DNA of 42,793 nucleotides, taken from contig VXNK01000078.1 in the NCBI GenBank assembly GCA_009840595.1, positions 39,975 through 82,767 on the forward strand, given 5' to 3'. Position 1 is the stretch's first letter, and the number at the start of each line of letters is the position of its first letter. Position numbers and translations under genes: made by a program. The DNA is from Rhodospirillaceae bacterium. Lineage in GTDB: Bacteria; Pseudomonadota; Alphaproteobacteria; Bin65. Positions 16,212 to 25,011 of this stretch are shown piece by piece. A model generated the notes under the pieces. The model saw only the letters and a list, made by a program, of their open reading frames with translations. It had not been told where the DNA came from and ran no database searches.

Positions 16212-16744
16212 CGCCGGGTATCCTCGACCATATCCCGGATTTCGGATTCCGAGCCCGCCAGGGGCCGGCCGCGCCTGAAGTCCCTGAACACGCCGGCGAC
16301 GACCAGCGCCTGGACCGGCAGGCAGAAGGCCAGCAGCGCGGTCGAAACGACCCAGCTCGGCCAGACCGGAATTTTGAGAAGCCAGGTATACTGCCCGTGC
16401 TCGACCAGCTTTGCCGTATAGCGCCCGACCTCCCAGACGATTCCGGCCATGACGAGCAGGGCGGCGACCTGGCCGAACAGTTCCACCAGCTGCCCGGCCC
16501 GGGGGGTCAGCCACCGCCCCAGGAAGCGGATGGAAATGTTCTGCAGGGTTGCGAGGGTCACCGGAAAACAGGACGCGACGATGACGGGCGTCAGGATTTC
16601 CAAAAGGTCGTTCAGACCGTAGATCGGCGCATTGAAGACCGTTCGCGTCAGCGCGTCGGCCAGAATGGCGGCGGACATCGACAGCAGGCAGACCAGCCCG
16701 AGGACCGCCGAAAGATTTCCGGCGGTCCCGATCAGTCGAATCAT
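16208..16744 (-). CDS. dctQ: TRAP transporter small permease (DctQ)
   Basis: Small membrane subunit of the TRAP transporter, 178 aa, with four hydrophobic helices (about 8-30, 45-65, 85-107 and 125-150) and the family's YGLNDLLEILTPVIVASCFP segment. It links DctP-bound solute delivery with DctM. ATG 16744 is preferred, with a G-rich Shine-Dalgarno just upstream; a TTG at 16771 would add nine residues. Its TAA stop overlaps the apparent ATA start of dctM. Confidence 0.9.
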   Translation of the reverse strand: MIRLIGTAGNLSAVLGLVCLLSMSAAILADALTRTVFNAPIYGLNDLLEILTPVIVASCFPVTLATLQNISIRFLGRWLTPRAGQLVELFGQVAALLVMAGIVWEVGRYTAKLVEHGQYTWLLKIPVWPSWVVSTALLAFCLPVQALVVAGVFRDFRRGRPLAGSESEIRDMVEDTRR

Positions 16745-16803
16745 GCGCCGGCCCCCATACTCTATTCGCAAATGTCAGGGCGCCGGGCGGGGCAGGTCAG
16801 GCG

Positions 16804-17838
16804 TCACTTCGCGCCGCGCGCCGCCTCGATGGCGGCCAGCACCTCCCGGTAAAGATTGACGCCCTTGGCGTTGGCCTTGTCGTGCTTCGCGACGATGGGT
16901 GCGAGCAATTCCCGGGCCTTGGCGACGGTCGCCTCGTCCCATTTATGGATCGTGTGGCCGCCGCCGGACCGGAGCTTCTTCACCGCACCGTCGCGCTGCC
17001 GGTCGAGACCCTCTCCGAGGATACGGGTCAGCCATTCGCCGGAATACTTGTCGAAGGCCGCTTTCGCCTTGGCCGGCAGTTTCTCGTAGGTGTCGCGGCG
17101 CATCGGGAAGATCACCGCGACCGATCCGAGCTTCAGATCGAAATTGTGATGCTGTGCGGCGTCGGCGATGCGAAACGTGTAGACGTTGCTTGCCGACATC
17201 AAGGTTCCGTCGATCACGCCGCGGCTGATGTTCGGGGCGATCCCCGGGGCGGGGATGTTGCCGACGGGAACGGCGCCGAGCCGGGACACGATCTCGCTCT
17301 GGATCGGACCGGCCGCCCGCAGCCGCAGTCCGGCCAGATCCGCGATCGACCCGATGGGTTTGGTTGTCGAGACGCCGTACGGACCGGAAATGATGACCCC
17401 GACGAGCATCAGGTCGTCGAAATCCGAAAGCAGGCCCTTTTCGTACAGCTTCCAGGCCGCCAGCCCGGCCTCGACATTGTTCTTCACCAGGAACGGGAGT
17501 TCGAAGATCGACAGTTCCGGAAAGCGTCCCGGCGAGTAGGCGACGACGACCTCGGCGATGTCGGCGACCTTGTTTTCGACCATGGACAGCTGCTGGACCG
17601 GGCCCTTGCCCAGGGTGCCGCCGGCGTAGAGCTCGATCTTGAGCGTGCCGCCGGACGCCTTCTCGACCGCCTTGGCGAACGCCGGAACCGCCACGGCGTT
17701 GTTCGTGCTCTTCGGTGAGACGAAGCTCGCCCAGCGCAACGTCGTTACCTTGTCCTGGGCGAACGCGGCGGGCATCGCCGCGACACTCGTCATCGCTGCG
17801 GCGCCGAACGCCAACGCCGTGAATGTCATTGCTCTCAT
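16804..17838 (-). CDS. dctP: TRAP transporter periplasmic solute-binding protein (DctP)
   Basis: Secreted solute receptor, 344 aa. A signal peptide (about residues 1-27, ending AAFA before QDK) precedes a DctP-type fold with TLRWASFVSPKS, YAGGTLGKGPVQQLSMVENKVADI and the LAGLRLRAAGPIQSEIVSRLGAVPV segment that contains the Arg which usually clamps the ligand carboxylate. Ligand is not inferable beyond a probable carboxylate. ATG 17838 follows CGGGAGG at a good distance. It is first of the dctP-dctQ-dctM order on the minus strand; a PhnD-like gene lies 107 bp upstream. Confidence 0.93.
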   Translation of the reverse strand: MRAMTFTALAFGAAAMTSVAAMPAAFAQDKVTTLRWASFVSPKSTNNAVAVPAFAKAVEKASGGTLKIELYAGGTLGKGPVQQLSMVENKVADIAEVVVAYSPGRFPELSIFELPFLVKNNVEAGLAAWKLYEKGLLSDFDDLMLVGVIISGPYGVSTTKPIGSIADLAGLRLRAAGPIQSEIVSRLGAVPVGNIPAPGIAPNISRGVIDGTLMSASNVYTFRIADAAQHHNFDLKLGSVAVIFPMRRDTYEKLPAKAKAAFDKYSGEWLTRILGEGLDRQRDGAVKKLRSGGGHTIHKWDEATVAKARELLAPIVAKHDKANAKGVNLYREVLAAIEAARGAK

Positions 17839-17945
17839 CGTTACCTCCCGGTCCTTGGGTTGATGTTCATTTCCGAAAGAAACCTTCCCGATCTCCGATG
17901 CCGCGCCGCGCGAAGGCTGAGGAAAGAACGCATCCCGCCTCTCGC

Positions 17946-18758
17946 TCAAGCCGGCACGGCGTAGCCTTCGGCCATGGCTTCCCGGCTCCAGCTCTCGGTT
18001 GTCCGGTAAAATTCGTCTTCCGGCCGGACGAACCTCCTGACGTCCAGTTCGTCCATAATCTTCCTCGCGGCCGGCGTCCGGTGCGCCTGCGCCGCCGCCT
18101 GGCGTAGCCGTTCGAGTTCGTCTTGCGAAATGCCGCTGGAGGCGACGAAGGGCGGCATCGGCGCAGGCTCGGTTACCGCGATCGTGCGCAATTCCGCCGC
18201 CACGTCCGGCCGATGGCGCTTCAGCAGCAGGTGGAAATACCCGTCTACAGGACCGACATCGATTTCATCGTCCAGAAGCGCCCCGATTATTCCCATCGGC
18301 GACTTGTAGGGACCGAGGCTCTCGGAAAACAGGTGTTTGCCGGCTTTCAGAAAATGCGGCAGCAACATCCGCCGCGGTGCGTTGTAGCCCGAGTGGGAAT
18401 GTTCGGTGGTCCAGCCGATCCGACGCCCGAACAGGTCCTCGAGCGTTGCCGCCGCCTCGTCGCGCCGCACGACCATATCGGTCCAGTAAAGCGGCCGGTC
18501 CTCGCAGTAAGGATGATCGGGAACCGGAACGGCGACCACGCGGGGCCGCGGGTCGGATTGCCAGAAAGGCCAGCCGCACATCTGCACGAGACCCATGTCG
18601 GGACGGTTCCACAGGTCCGGCATGGGCGCCGGGGGCGCGTGTTCGACGATGCGCAACGGAACGCCCGAACTGTCCGAAATGTGCGTCACCAGGTCATTCC
18701 AGAGCCGGCGGCACTGCTTGCCCGCCCCGTACATCCTGGTATTGGCGATCAGAGTCAT
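17946..18758 (-). CDS. PhnD-like solute-binding-domain protein, no signal peptide
   Basis: A 270-aa protein of the phosphate/phosphonate-binding (PhnD-like) type. Typical segments are MTLIANTRMYG at the N terminus, MGLVQMCGWPFW, LEDLFGRRIGWTTEHSHSGYN and MGIIGALLDDEIDVGPVDGY. The first residues already form the first core strand, so there is no export signal. That suggests a cytoplasmic sensor or an orphan rather than a classical ABC receptor, and no PhnC/PhnE genes are near. It is upstream of dctP on the same strand and may be part of the same transcript. Ligand unknown; phosphonate binding should not be assumed. Confidence 0.8.
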   Translation of the reverse strand: MTLIANTRMYGAGKQCRRLWNDLVTHISDSSGVPLRIVEHAPPAPMPDLWNRPDMGLVQMCGWPFWQSDPRPRVVAVPVPDHPYCEDRPLYWTDMVVRRDEAAATLEDLFGRRIGWTTEHSHSGYNAPRRMLLPHFLKAGKHLFSESLGPYKSPMGIIGALLDDEIDVGPVDGYFHLLLKRHRPDVAAELRTIAVTEPAPMPPFVASSGISQDELERLRQAAAQAHRTPAARKIMDELDVRRFVRPEDEFYRTTESWSREAMAEGYAVPA

Positions 18759-19225
18759 CGCGACACCGCCGTTGCCGCGAGCCCCGGCGGGGAGCGGTCG
18801 GCCCGGTCGTCATCCGGCGACGCGCGGCATGTTGCCGGCCCCGGCCCCGATCGCAATCGCAACCGCCCGGCGACCGTTCCGGGCGCAGGCGTCGCCACCG
18901 TGCATCCGAGGGGCGCCAATTGCTCCCTGAACGGCGAAGCGCCGTTCGGGATCGTCCCAACCCCGTCTCCGCGCGCGACGGCTCCTGGGATATCGCGGCG
19001 TTTCAAGCGGCCTCGCCTTCGAAATGAGCTTGCGCGTCGTCCGGTTCTATCGGCGGCGAGGCAAGGGGTCAACGCTCGCGCAGCCTGTCCGGAATTCATC
19101 CGCCTCCTGCGGCTCTGCATCGGTCCCGGACGTCCGATGCGCCGGAACCGTCGGCCTGTCGAGGCTTGGATTGGCGCTCCGGCCTGCACCGCGCCAGGCA
19201 TTTGCGAAAAGCGCGCCTGTGCCGG

Positions 19226-19253
19226 TTGAAATCGGCTCTGAGAACAATATATG
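19226..19253 (+). promoter_or_regulatory. Possible sigma-70-like promoter upstream of the tcuA-like gene
   Basis: TTGAAA (19226-19231) and TATATG (19248-19253) are separated by 16 bp in one of the few AT-rich spots of this region. It points towards the tcuA-like gene 270 bp away and would place the repeat clusters inside the leader. This is weak evidence. Confidence 0.25.
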
Positions 19254-19323
19254 AACGAAATGCCAGCGGCCGGCCGGAATGCCGGCGCGGGCGGTGCGGT
19301 CCGCCGCCGGCCGAACACGACCC

Positions 19324-19363
19324 GACATGACGAATCCTGACACATCATGACATTTCATGACAT
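19324..19363 (+). repeat. 10-bp iterated motif, cluster 1 (four units)
   Basis: Four successive 10-bp units follow the pattern ATCnTGACAn; the outer units are degenerate and the middle two exact. A degenerate pair in the same phase lies at 19409-19428. One turn of helix per unit would put the TGACA cores on the same DNA face. Confidence 0.6.
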
Positions 19364-19500
19364 CGGTGGCAGGGGCCGCTTCCCGGCCCGCGCGACGCTT
19401 CACCGCCGATCCCGACATGTCCAGACACCGGCGCAGCCGCCTGTGTCCCGCCCCTGTGGCGCAGAGGATCTGGTGCAGCCGGTCTGGCGCGGCCGGGCAA

Positions 19501-19540
19501 ATCATGACAAATCCTGACATATCGTGACACATCCGGACAT
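19501..19540 (+). repeat. 10-bp iterated motif, cluster 2 (four units) over the tcuA-like start
   Basis: Units ATCaTGACAa, ATCcTGACAt, ATCgTGACAc and ATCcgGACAt lie end to end. The third contains the GTG start of the tcuA-like gene at 19524. Twenty bases of this cluster match cluster 1 with two differences. Confidence 0.65.
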
Positions 19541-21011
19541 CATCGTCGCCGGCGCCGGCAACGCCGCCTTCTGTGCGGCGCTGGCGGCGCGCGAGGCCGG
19601 CGCCTCGGTGCTGATGCTCGAGCGTGCGCCCGAGGCCGAGAACGGCGGCAACTCGCGCTTTACGGCCGGGGCCTTCCGCTTCGCCTACGCTGGCGCCGGC
19701 GATATCCGCGCCCTGTGCCCCGACCTTTCCGAAGAGCAGGCCGCCATCACAGATTTCGGCGATTATCCGGAGGAACGCTTCTACGACGACATGTTCCGCC
19801 TGACCCGCTACCGCACCGACGCGGACCTGTGCGAGCGGCTGGTCACGGAATCCCGCGGGACGATGCGGTGGCTGCATGGCAAGGGCATCCGCTTCATGCC
19901 GATCTACGGTCGCCAGGCCTTCAGGACGGCGGACGGGCGCTTCCGCTTCTGGGGCGGGCTGACGCTGGAGGCCTGGGGCGGCGGGCCCGGCCTGGTCGAC
20001 GGCCACACGGAGATCGCCCGGGCGGCCGGGATCGACATCCGCTACGGCGCGCGGGTGCTGGAGCTGGTCCATGACGGCCACAGGATCGGCGGCGTCCGGC
20101 TGAAGCACGGCGGCGGGATCGAGACCGTACCGGCGAAGGCGGTGGTGCTCGCCGCCGGCGGCTTCCAGGCCAACCCGGAATGGCGCACCCGCTATCTCGG
20201 CCCCGGCTGGGAGCTGGCGAAGGTGCGCGGCAGCCGCTTCAACACCGGCGACGGCATCCGCATGGCGCTGGAGATCGGCGCGGCGTCCTACGGCAACTGG
20301 TCGGGCGGCCATGCCGTCGCCTGGGACTACAACGCGCCCGAGTTCGGCGATCTCGCGGTCGGCGACGGTTTCCAGAAGCACAGCTACCCCTGGGGCGTCA
20401 TGGTAAACGCCCGGGGCCGGCGCTTCGTCGACGAGGGCGCGGATTTCCGCAACTACACCTACGCCCGCTACGGCCGGGTCATCCTGGAGCAGCCGGACGG
20501 CTTCGCCTGGCAGGTCTTCGATGCCCGGGTCGCGCATCTGCTGCGCGACGAATACCGCATCCGGCAGGTTACGAAGGCGAAGGCCGATACGCTGGAGGCG
20601 CTGGCGGGGCGGCTGGAAGGCGTGGATCCGGAGGGTTTCCTCGCCGAGATGGCGGCCCACAACGAGGCGGTCGACACCGATACGCCGTTCGACGCGACGG
20701 TCAGGGACGGACGCGGCACGCGCGGCCTGGCCGTGAACAAGACCAACTGGGCGAACCCGATTGCGGAGCCGCCCTTCGAGGCCTACCGGGTCGGCTGCGG
20801 CCTCACCTTCACCTTCGGCGGCCTGCGCATCGACCCGGCGAGCGCCCGGGTGCTCGACAGCGACCTCGCGCCGATCCCGGGTCTCTACGCCGCCGGCGAA
20901 CTGGTCGGCGGCCTGTTCTGGTTCAACTATCCGGGCGGCACGGGGCTGACCAGCGGCGCCGTCTTCGGCCGCCTTGCGGGGCGTTCGGCGGCGGCTGCAG
21001 TGGCCGGTTAA
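19524..21011 (+). CDS. tcuA: FAD-dependent dehydrogenase, TcuA-like (tricarballylate dehydrogenase family)
   Basis: Flavoprotein of the succinate dehydrogenase/fumarate reductase superfamily, 495 aa. The N-terminal dinucleotide fold is DIIVAGAGNAAFCAALAAR, with the Glu of LERAPE, then NGGNSRFTAGAFR, and a C-terminal FAD segment LYAAGELVGGLFWFNYPGG. The fit is close to TcuA, which oxidises tricarballylate to aconitate, but no tcuB or tcuC partner is present, so the exact substrate is uncertain. GTG 19524 is the only possible start: an in-frame TGA at 19515 closes the frame upstream. No Shine-Dalgarno is seen; the repeat motif occupies its place. It is convergent with meaB (2 bp apart). Confidence 0.88.
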   Translation: MTHPDIIVAGAGNAAFCAALAAREAGASVLMLERAPEAENGGNSRFTAGAFRFAYAGAGDIRALCPDLSEEQAAITDFGDYPEERFYDDMFRLTRYRTDADLCERLVTESRGTMRWLHGKGIRFMPIYGRQAFRTADGRFRFWGGLTLEAWGGGPGLVDGHTEIARAAGIDIRYGARVLELVHDGHRIGGVRLKHGGGIETVPAKAVVLAAGGFQANPEWRTRYLGPGWELAKVRGSRFNTGDGIRMALEIGAASYGNWSGGHAVAWDYNAPEFGDLAVGDGFQKHSYPWGVMVNARGRRFVDEGADFRNYTYARYGRVILEQPDGFAWQVFDARVAHLLRDEYRIRQVTKAKADTLEALAGRLEGVDPEGFLAEMAAHNEAVDTDTPFDATVRDGRGTRGLAVNKTNWANPIAEPPFEAYRVGCGLTFTFGGLRIDPASARVLDSDLAPIPGLYAAGELVGGLFWFNYPGGTGLTSGAVFGRLAGRSAAAAVAG

Positions 21012-21012
21012 G

Positions 21013-21990
21013 TCAGCCGGTCCGGTCGTTCAACAGCCGGCGCGCCGCCTCGCCCGGATCGGCCGCGCCGGCCCGGATCCGCTCGACGAGCGCGCGCCGC
21101 TCTTCGGCGGGCAGGGCGTTGAGCGCGTCGCGCACAAGTGTCCCGGCCGTGTTGGCGAGGCGGTCGACGGCCTGCCGTTCGGCCCGCGCCCGGCGCTCCT
21201 CCGGCGTCACGGCCGCGCTGAGTTCCACGGCCGCGTCGACCAGTTCGGCGACGCCGTCGCCGGTCGTCGCGACCGTGCTGACGACCGGCGTATTGCGGCG
21301 GGCCGCGCTGCGCAGGCCGAGCATTGCTTCGAGCTGCCGGGCGGTCTCGTCGGCGCCGGGCAGGTCGGCTTTGTTGACCGCGAGGATGTCGGCGACTTCC
21401 AGGATGCCGGCCTTGATCGCCTGCAGATCGTCGCCCAGGCCGGGCGCGCCGACCACGACGGTCACATCGGCGACCTGCGCGACCTCGATCTCGGACTGGC
21501 CGGCGCCGACGGTCTCCAGCAGGACGATGTCGAAACCCGCGGCGTTCACCACGTCGATCGAGGCCTGGATGTTGAGGGCGAGCCCGCCGAGATGGCCGCG
21601 CGCCGCGATCGAGCGGATGAAGACATGCGGATCGGAGCCGTGCTCGCCCATGCGCGCCCGGTCGCCCAGGATGGCGCCGCCGCTCTTCGGGCTCGACGGA
21701 TCGACGGCGAGCGCTGCGACCTTGCTGCCCCGTTCGCGCAGCGTCCGGATCATGGCGCTGATCAGCGTGGACTTGCCCGAGCCGGGCGGGCCGGTCAGGC
21801 CGACGACCGGGGTCTCGCGGCGGTCCCGGTCCAGCGCCTGCAAGAGCGCCCGGGCCTCCTCCCCGCCGATATCGGCGACGGTGAGCGCCTTGGCAAGCGC
21901 GCGGGTCTCGCCCTTGCGCAGCCGGGCGGCAAGGCCGGCGATATCGGTCCGGCGCGAATTGGCCCCGCCCGAATTGGATTGCCCGCTCAC
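21013..21990 (-). CDS. meaB: MeaB/ArgK-type GTPase (methylmalonyl-CoA mutase chaperone family)
   Basis: P-loop GTPase of the MeaB/MMAA family, 325 aa. Walker A is GPPGSGKST (67-75), followed by [19 protein letters not shown], the switch segment ETVGAGQSE and the guanine motif NKADLPG. Family members load and repair adenosylcobalamin in methylmalonyl-CoA mutase. Its GTG start overlaps the hutH stop (GTGA at 21987-21990), so it is translationally coupled to a histidine-degradation gene, and no mutase gene is nearby. That context is odd for MeaB; the protein may serve a mutase elsewhere. Confidence 0.92.
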   Translation of the reverse strand: MSGQSNSGGANSRRTDIAGLAARLRKGETRALAKALTVADIGGEEARALLQALDRDRRETPVVGLTGPPGSGKSTLISAMIRTLRERGSKVAALAVDPSSPKSGGAILGDRARMGEHGSDPHVFIRSIAARGHLGGLALNIQASIDVVNAAGFDIVLLETVGAGQSEIEVAQVADVTVVVGAPGLGDDLQAIKAGILEVADILAVNKADLPGADETARQLEAMLGLRSAARRNTPVVSTVATTGDGVAELVDAAVELSAAVTPEERRARAERQAVDRLANTAGTLVRDALNALPAEERRALVERIRAGAADPGEAARRLLNDRTG

Positions 21991-23522
21991 CAGCCCGGCA
22001 TCCCGTCCGGCCCGACCGCTTCGACCAGCGCGCCGGCGCGGGCGAGATCGACGGCGGCTTCGATATCCGGCGCCATGTAGCGGTCCTCTTCGAGCGGCGG
22101 AACGACCGTGCGCAGCCGGGCGATCGCGCTGCCGAGGCGGGCGCTGGTCTTCAGGGGCGCGCGGAAGCCGATGCCCTGGGCGGCGGCGAGCCATTCGATG
22201 GCGACGATCTTGGCCAGATTGTCGTTCATCTCGGCCAGCCGGCGTGCGCCGTGGGTCGCCATCGAAACATGGTCCTCCTGATTGGCGCAGGTGGTCAGGC
22301 TGTCGATGCTGGCCGGCGCGGCGCGCTGCTTGTTTTCCGCCGCCAGCGCCGCGGCGGTGATCTCGGCCGCCATGAATCCGCTGTTGACGCCCGGCTCGGG
22401 CGTCAGGAAGGCCGGCAGTTCGCTCATCGCCGGGTCGACCAGCAGGGCGATGCGCCGCTCGGTCAGCGCGCCGATTTCGCTCACGGCAAGCGCGATCTGG
22501 TCGGCGGCGAAGGCGACCGGTTCGGCATGGAAATTGCCGCCCGACAGGATCTCGCCGCGCTCCGCCAGGACCAGCGGATTGTCGGTCGCCGCCGCCGCTT
22601 CGATGGCCAGAACCGCGCCGGCCTGGCGCAGCAGGGTCAGGCAGGCGCCCATGACCTGGGGCTGGCAGCGCACGGAGTAGGGGTCCTGCACCCGGCTGCA
22701 ATCGATATGGGAGGCGCGGATTTCGCTGCCCGCAAGCAGCGCCCGCAAGGCCGCCGCCACGTCGATCTGGCCAGGATGGCCGCGCAGGGCGTTGATCGCC
22801 GGATCGAACGGCGTGTCGGAGCCGAGCGTGGCGTCGACCGAGAGCGCGCCCGTGACGAGCGCCGCGCGCAGCAGCCGCTTGGCGTCGAACAGGCCGGCCA
22901 GTGCCAGCGCGGTCGAGCACTGGGTGCCGTTGATCATCGCGAGGCCTTCCTTGGCCCGCAACGCAACCGGTTCGATTCCGGCCGCCTGCAACGCCGCGCC
23001 GCCGGGCAGCCGTTCGCCCCGGTAGTCTGCCCTGCCTTCGCCGATCATCACGGCAGTCAGATGGGCAAGCGGCGCCAGATCGCCGGACGCGCCGACCGAG
23101 CCCTGCGCCGGCACCGACGGTGTCACGCCCGCCGCCAGCATCCGCTCCAGGGTCTCGACGATGGCCCATTGCACGCCGGAGGCGCCACGGCCGAGGCTGA
23201 GCAGCTTCAGGGCCATCATCAGCCGGACGATGCGCTCCGGCAGGTCGGGCCCGACCCCGGCGTTGTGGGACAGGATCAGGTTGCGCTGGAGGCGCGCGGT
23301 TTCCTCCGGCGATATGCGTGTGCTGGCGAGTTTGCCGAAGCCGGTGTTGACGCCGTAAACGGCTTCGTCGCCGCGCGCCGCTCGCTCGACGACCGCCTCC
23401 GCGCGTGCCATGTCCGCCCGGCAGGCCCGGTCCAGGACAACCGGCGGGCTCTCGCGATACAGCGCTTCCAGGGCCGGCAGGCTTGTCGATCCAGGGGTCA
23501 GCGTGACCGCTTCGGTGGTCAT
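21987..23522 (-). CDS. hutH: Histidine ammonia-lyase
   Basis: First enzyme of histidine degradation: it removes ammonia from L-histidine to give urocanate. The protein is 511 aa, the usual length. The MIO electrophile forms from Ala145-Ser146-Gly147 within [14 protein letters not shown]; Tyr56 (YGVNTGFG) and the NGTQ and [12 protein letters not shown] segments complete the active site. ATG 23522 overlaps the hutF stop as ATGA, so hutF-hutH-meaB form a coupled transcript. Cytoplasmic homotetramer by family. Confidence 0.97.
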   Translation of the reverse strand: MTTEAVTLTPGSTSLPALEALYRESPPVVLDRACRADMARAEAVVERAARGDEAVYGVNTGFGKLASTRISPEETARLQRNLILSHNAGVGPDLPERIVRLMMALKLLSLGRGASGVQWAIVETLERMLAAGVTPSVPAQGSVGASGDLAPLAHLTAVMIGEGRADYRGERLPGGAALQAAGIEPVALRAKEGLAMINGTQCSTALALAGLFDAKRLLRAALVTGALSVDATLGSDTPFDPAINALRGHPGQIDVAAALRALLAGSEIRASHIDCSRVQDPYSVRCQPQVMGACLTLLRQAGAVLAIEAAAATDNPLVLAERGEILSGGNFHAEPVAFAADQIALAVSEIGALTERRIALLVDPAMSELPAFLTPEPGVNSGFMAAEITAAALAAENKQRAAPASIDSLTTCANQEDHVSMATHGARRLAEMNDNLAKIVAIEWLAAAQGIGFRAPLKTSARLGSAIARLRTVVPPLEEDRYMAPDIEAAVDLARAGALVEAVGPDGMPGW

Positions 23523-24907
23523 AGCTCTCGGACCAGTTCGGTCATGGTTTTCCGATATCGCGTACGGATCGCGTCCTCGCCCGGATGGCGGCCGTCCTCG
23601 ATGACGCGCCGTCCGGCGACCCGGACCTCCCTAAGCGCCGAACCGGCGTTTGTGAAGACCCAGGCGTCGAGCAGCGTCTCCGGCCCGTGGCCGGCGAGCG
23701 TCGGATGTTCGGTGTCGAGGACCAGGAAATCGGCGGCCCGGCCCGCCGCAATTTCACCGCAGGGTTGGCCCATCGCCCGCGCACCGCCGGCGGCCGCGCC
23801 GAGCCACAGGGCGGCACCCAGCGAATGGGGCGATGCGGCATCGCCGGCAACCAGCCGGCGCTTCAGGACGAGCCGCTGGGCATATTCCAGCCAGCGCAGT
23901 TCCTCGCGCGGATCGAGGGAGACGTTGCTGTCGCTGCCGACGCCGAACGCGCCGTCCGCGGCGAGCCAGCCGGGCAGGGCGAACACGCCGTCGCCCAGGT
24001 TGGCCTCGGTCGTCGGGCACAGGCCGGCAACGGCGCCGCTCGCGGCGGCGCGCCGGGTCTCGTCCTCGGTCATGTGGGTGGCGTGGACCAGGGTCCAGCG
24101 CCCGTCGACCGGCACGCCGTCGAGCAGCCATTCGACCGGCCGCAGCCCGGACCAGGCGAGGCACTCGGCCACCTCCTTTTCCTGCTCGGCGATGTGGATG
24201 TGAACCGGTCCTTCCGGGCAGATGGCGTCATAGGCCGCCAGCGCATCCGCCATGTCCGCCGGCAGCACGGCGCGCAGGCTGTGAAGGGCCGCGCCGGCGG
24301 TCTGCGTCGGGGACGCCCCGGCCAAAGCGGCGACGACACCGGTCCATTCGTCGATGTCGAGCCGGAAGCGCTGCTGGGCCGGAGCGAGCGGTCCGCCGCC
24401 GAAGCTGCTCTCGCGGTACAGCACCGGCAGCAGCGTCAGGCGAATCCCGGCCGCGTCCGCGCCCGCGGCGACGCGCCGGGCCAGTTCCGCCACGTCGCTG
24501 TAGCGACCGCCGCCCGGCGGATTGTGCAGATAATGGAACTCCGTCACGCCGGTATAGCCGGCCTTGAGCATCTCGACATAGAGATGCGCCGCGATCGCCT
24601 CGACCTGTTCGGGGGTCAGGCTCTCGACGAAACTGTACATCGTTTGGCGCCACGACCAGAAATCCGACCTTTCCTCACCGCCTGACCGTTCGGTCAAACC
24701 CGCCATGGCGCGCTGAAAGGCATGGCTGTGCAGGTTCGGCATCCCAGGGATGACGGCGCCGGGAAGCTGCGTGTTCCCCGCTGCCGGTGCGCCGGCTTCG
24801 ATGCGCCGGATCGTACCCGCATCGTCCACTTCCAGCAGCACGTTTTCCGCCCAGCCGGAGGGCAACAGGCAAAGCGGGCACCAAAGGCGGTCGGCGGCGC
24901 CGGTCAT
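23519..24907 (-). CDS. hutF: Formimidoylglutamate deiminase
   Basis: Amidohydrolase-superfamily enzyme that deiminates N-formimidoyl-L-glutamate to N-formyl-L-glutamate, 462 aa. It has the metal-binding [29 protein letters not shown] and the [17 protein letters not shown] segment characteristic of HutF. ATG 24907 is chosen (AGGCGG upstream); a GTG at 24910 is also possible. It opens the minus-strand hutF-hutH-meaB unit and is divergent from hutI. With hutG this marks the five-step pathway that releases formate rather than formamide. Confidence 0.95.
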   Translation of the reverse strand: MTGAADRLWCPLCLLPSGWAENVLLEVDDAGTIRRIEAGAPAAGNTQLPGAVIPGMPNLHSHAFQRAMAGLTERSGGEERSDFWSWRQTMYSFVESLTPEQVEAIAAHLYVEMLKAGYTGVTEFHYLHNPPGGGRYSDVAELARRVAAGADAAGIRLTLLPVLYRESSFGGGPLAPAQQRFRLDIDEWTGVVAALAGASPTQTAGAALHSLRAVLPADMADALAAYDAICPEGPVHIHIAEQEKEVAECLAWSGLRPVEWLLDGVPVDGRWTLVHATHMTEDETRRAAASGAVAGLCPTTEANLGDGVFALPGWLAADGAFGVGSDSNVSLDPREELRWLEYAQRLVLKRRLVAGDAASPHSLGAALWLGAAAGGARAMGQPCGEIAAGRAADFLVLDTEHPTLAGHGPETLLDAWVFTNAGSALREVRVAGRRVIEDGRHPGEDAIRTRYRKTMTELVREL

Positions 24908-24925
24908 CACCGTGCCGCCTGCGGG

Positions 24926-24959
24926 GGACGGGCGAATGTGGCAGTATTTTCGCCCGTCC
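24926..24959. promoter_or_regulatory. 11-bp perfect inverted repeat between hutF and hutI
   Basis: GGACGGGCGAA (24926-24936) and TTCGCCCGTCC (24949-24959) surround a 12-base spacer. It lies in the 104-bp divergent gap, 19 bp from the hutF start. It could be an operator for both directions or a hairpin in the hutF leader. It does not match the HutC operator sequences I know. Confidence 0.55.
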
Positions 24960-25011
24960 GGCGGTACAGTTCCGCTGCGTGCTGCACTGCGACGAACCGC
25001 GAGACAAAATC

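Larger units (their letters stand above)
18759..19523. other. Gene-free region with iterated 10-bp motif
   Basis: No convincing coding sequence lies in these 765 bp; the open frames are Arg/Pro-rich and lack ribosome binding sites. Bases about 18780-19220 show nothing I can interpret. AT-richer sequence near 19226-19260 could be promoter, and two clusters of a 10-bp repeat follow at 19324-19363 and 19501-19540. Confidence 0.6.

Noticed and set aside
19324..19540. Reading the 10-bp repeats as a CRISPR array
   Set aside because: Units are 10 bp with no spacers and no cas genes are nearby.
19501..19540. Reading the TGACA repeats as a PhoB box
   Set aside because: Half-sites match in reverse complement, but the period is 10 bp and not 11, and there are four units rather than two. 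The PhnD-like gene is too far away to be the target.
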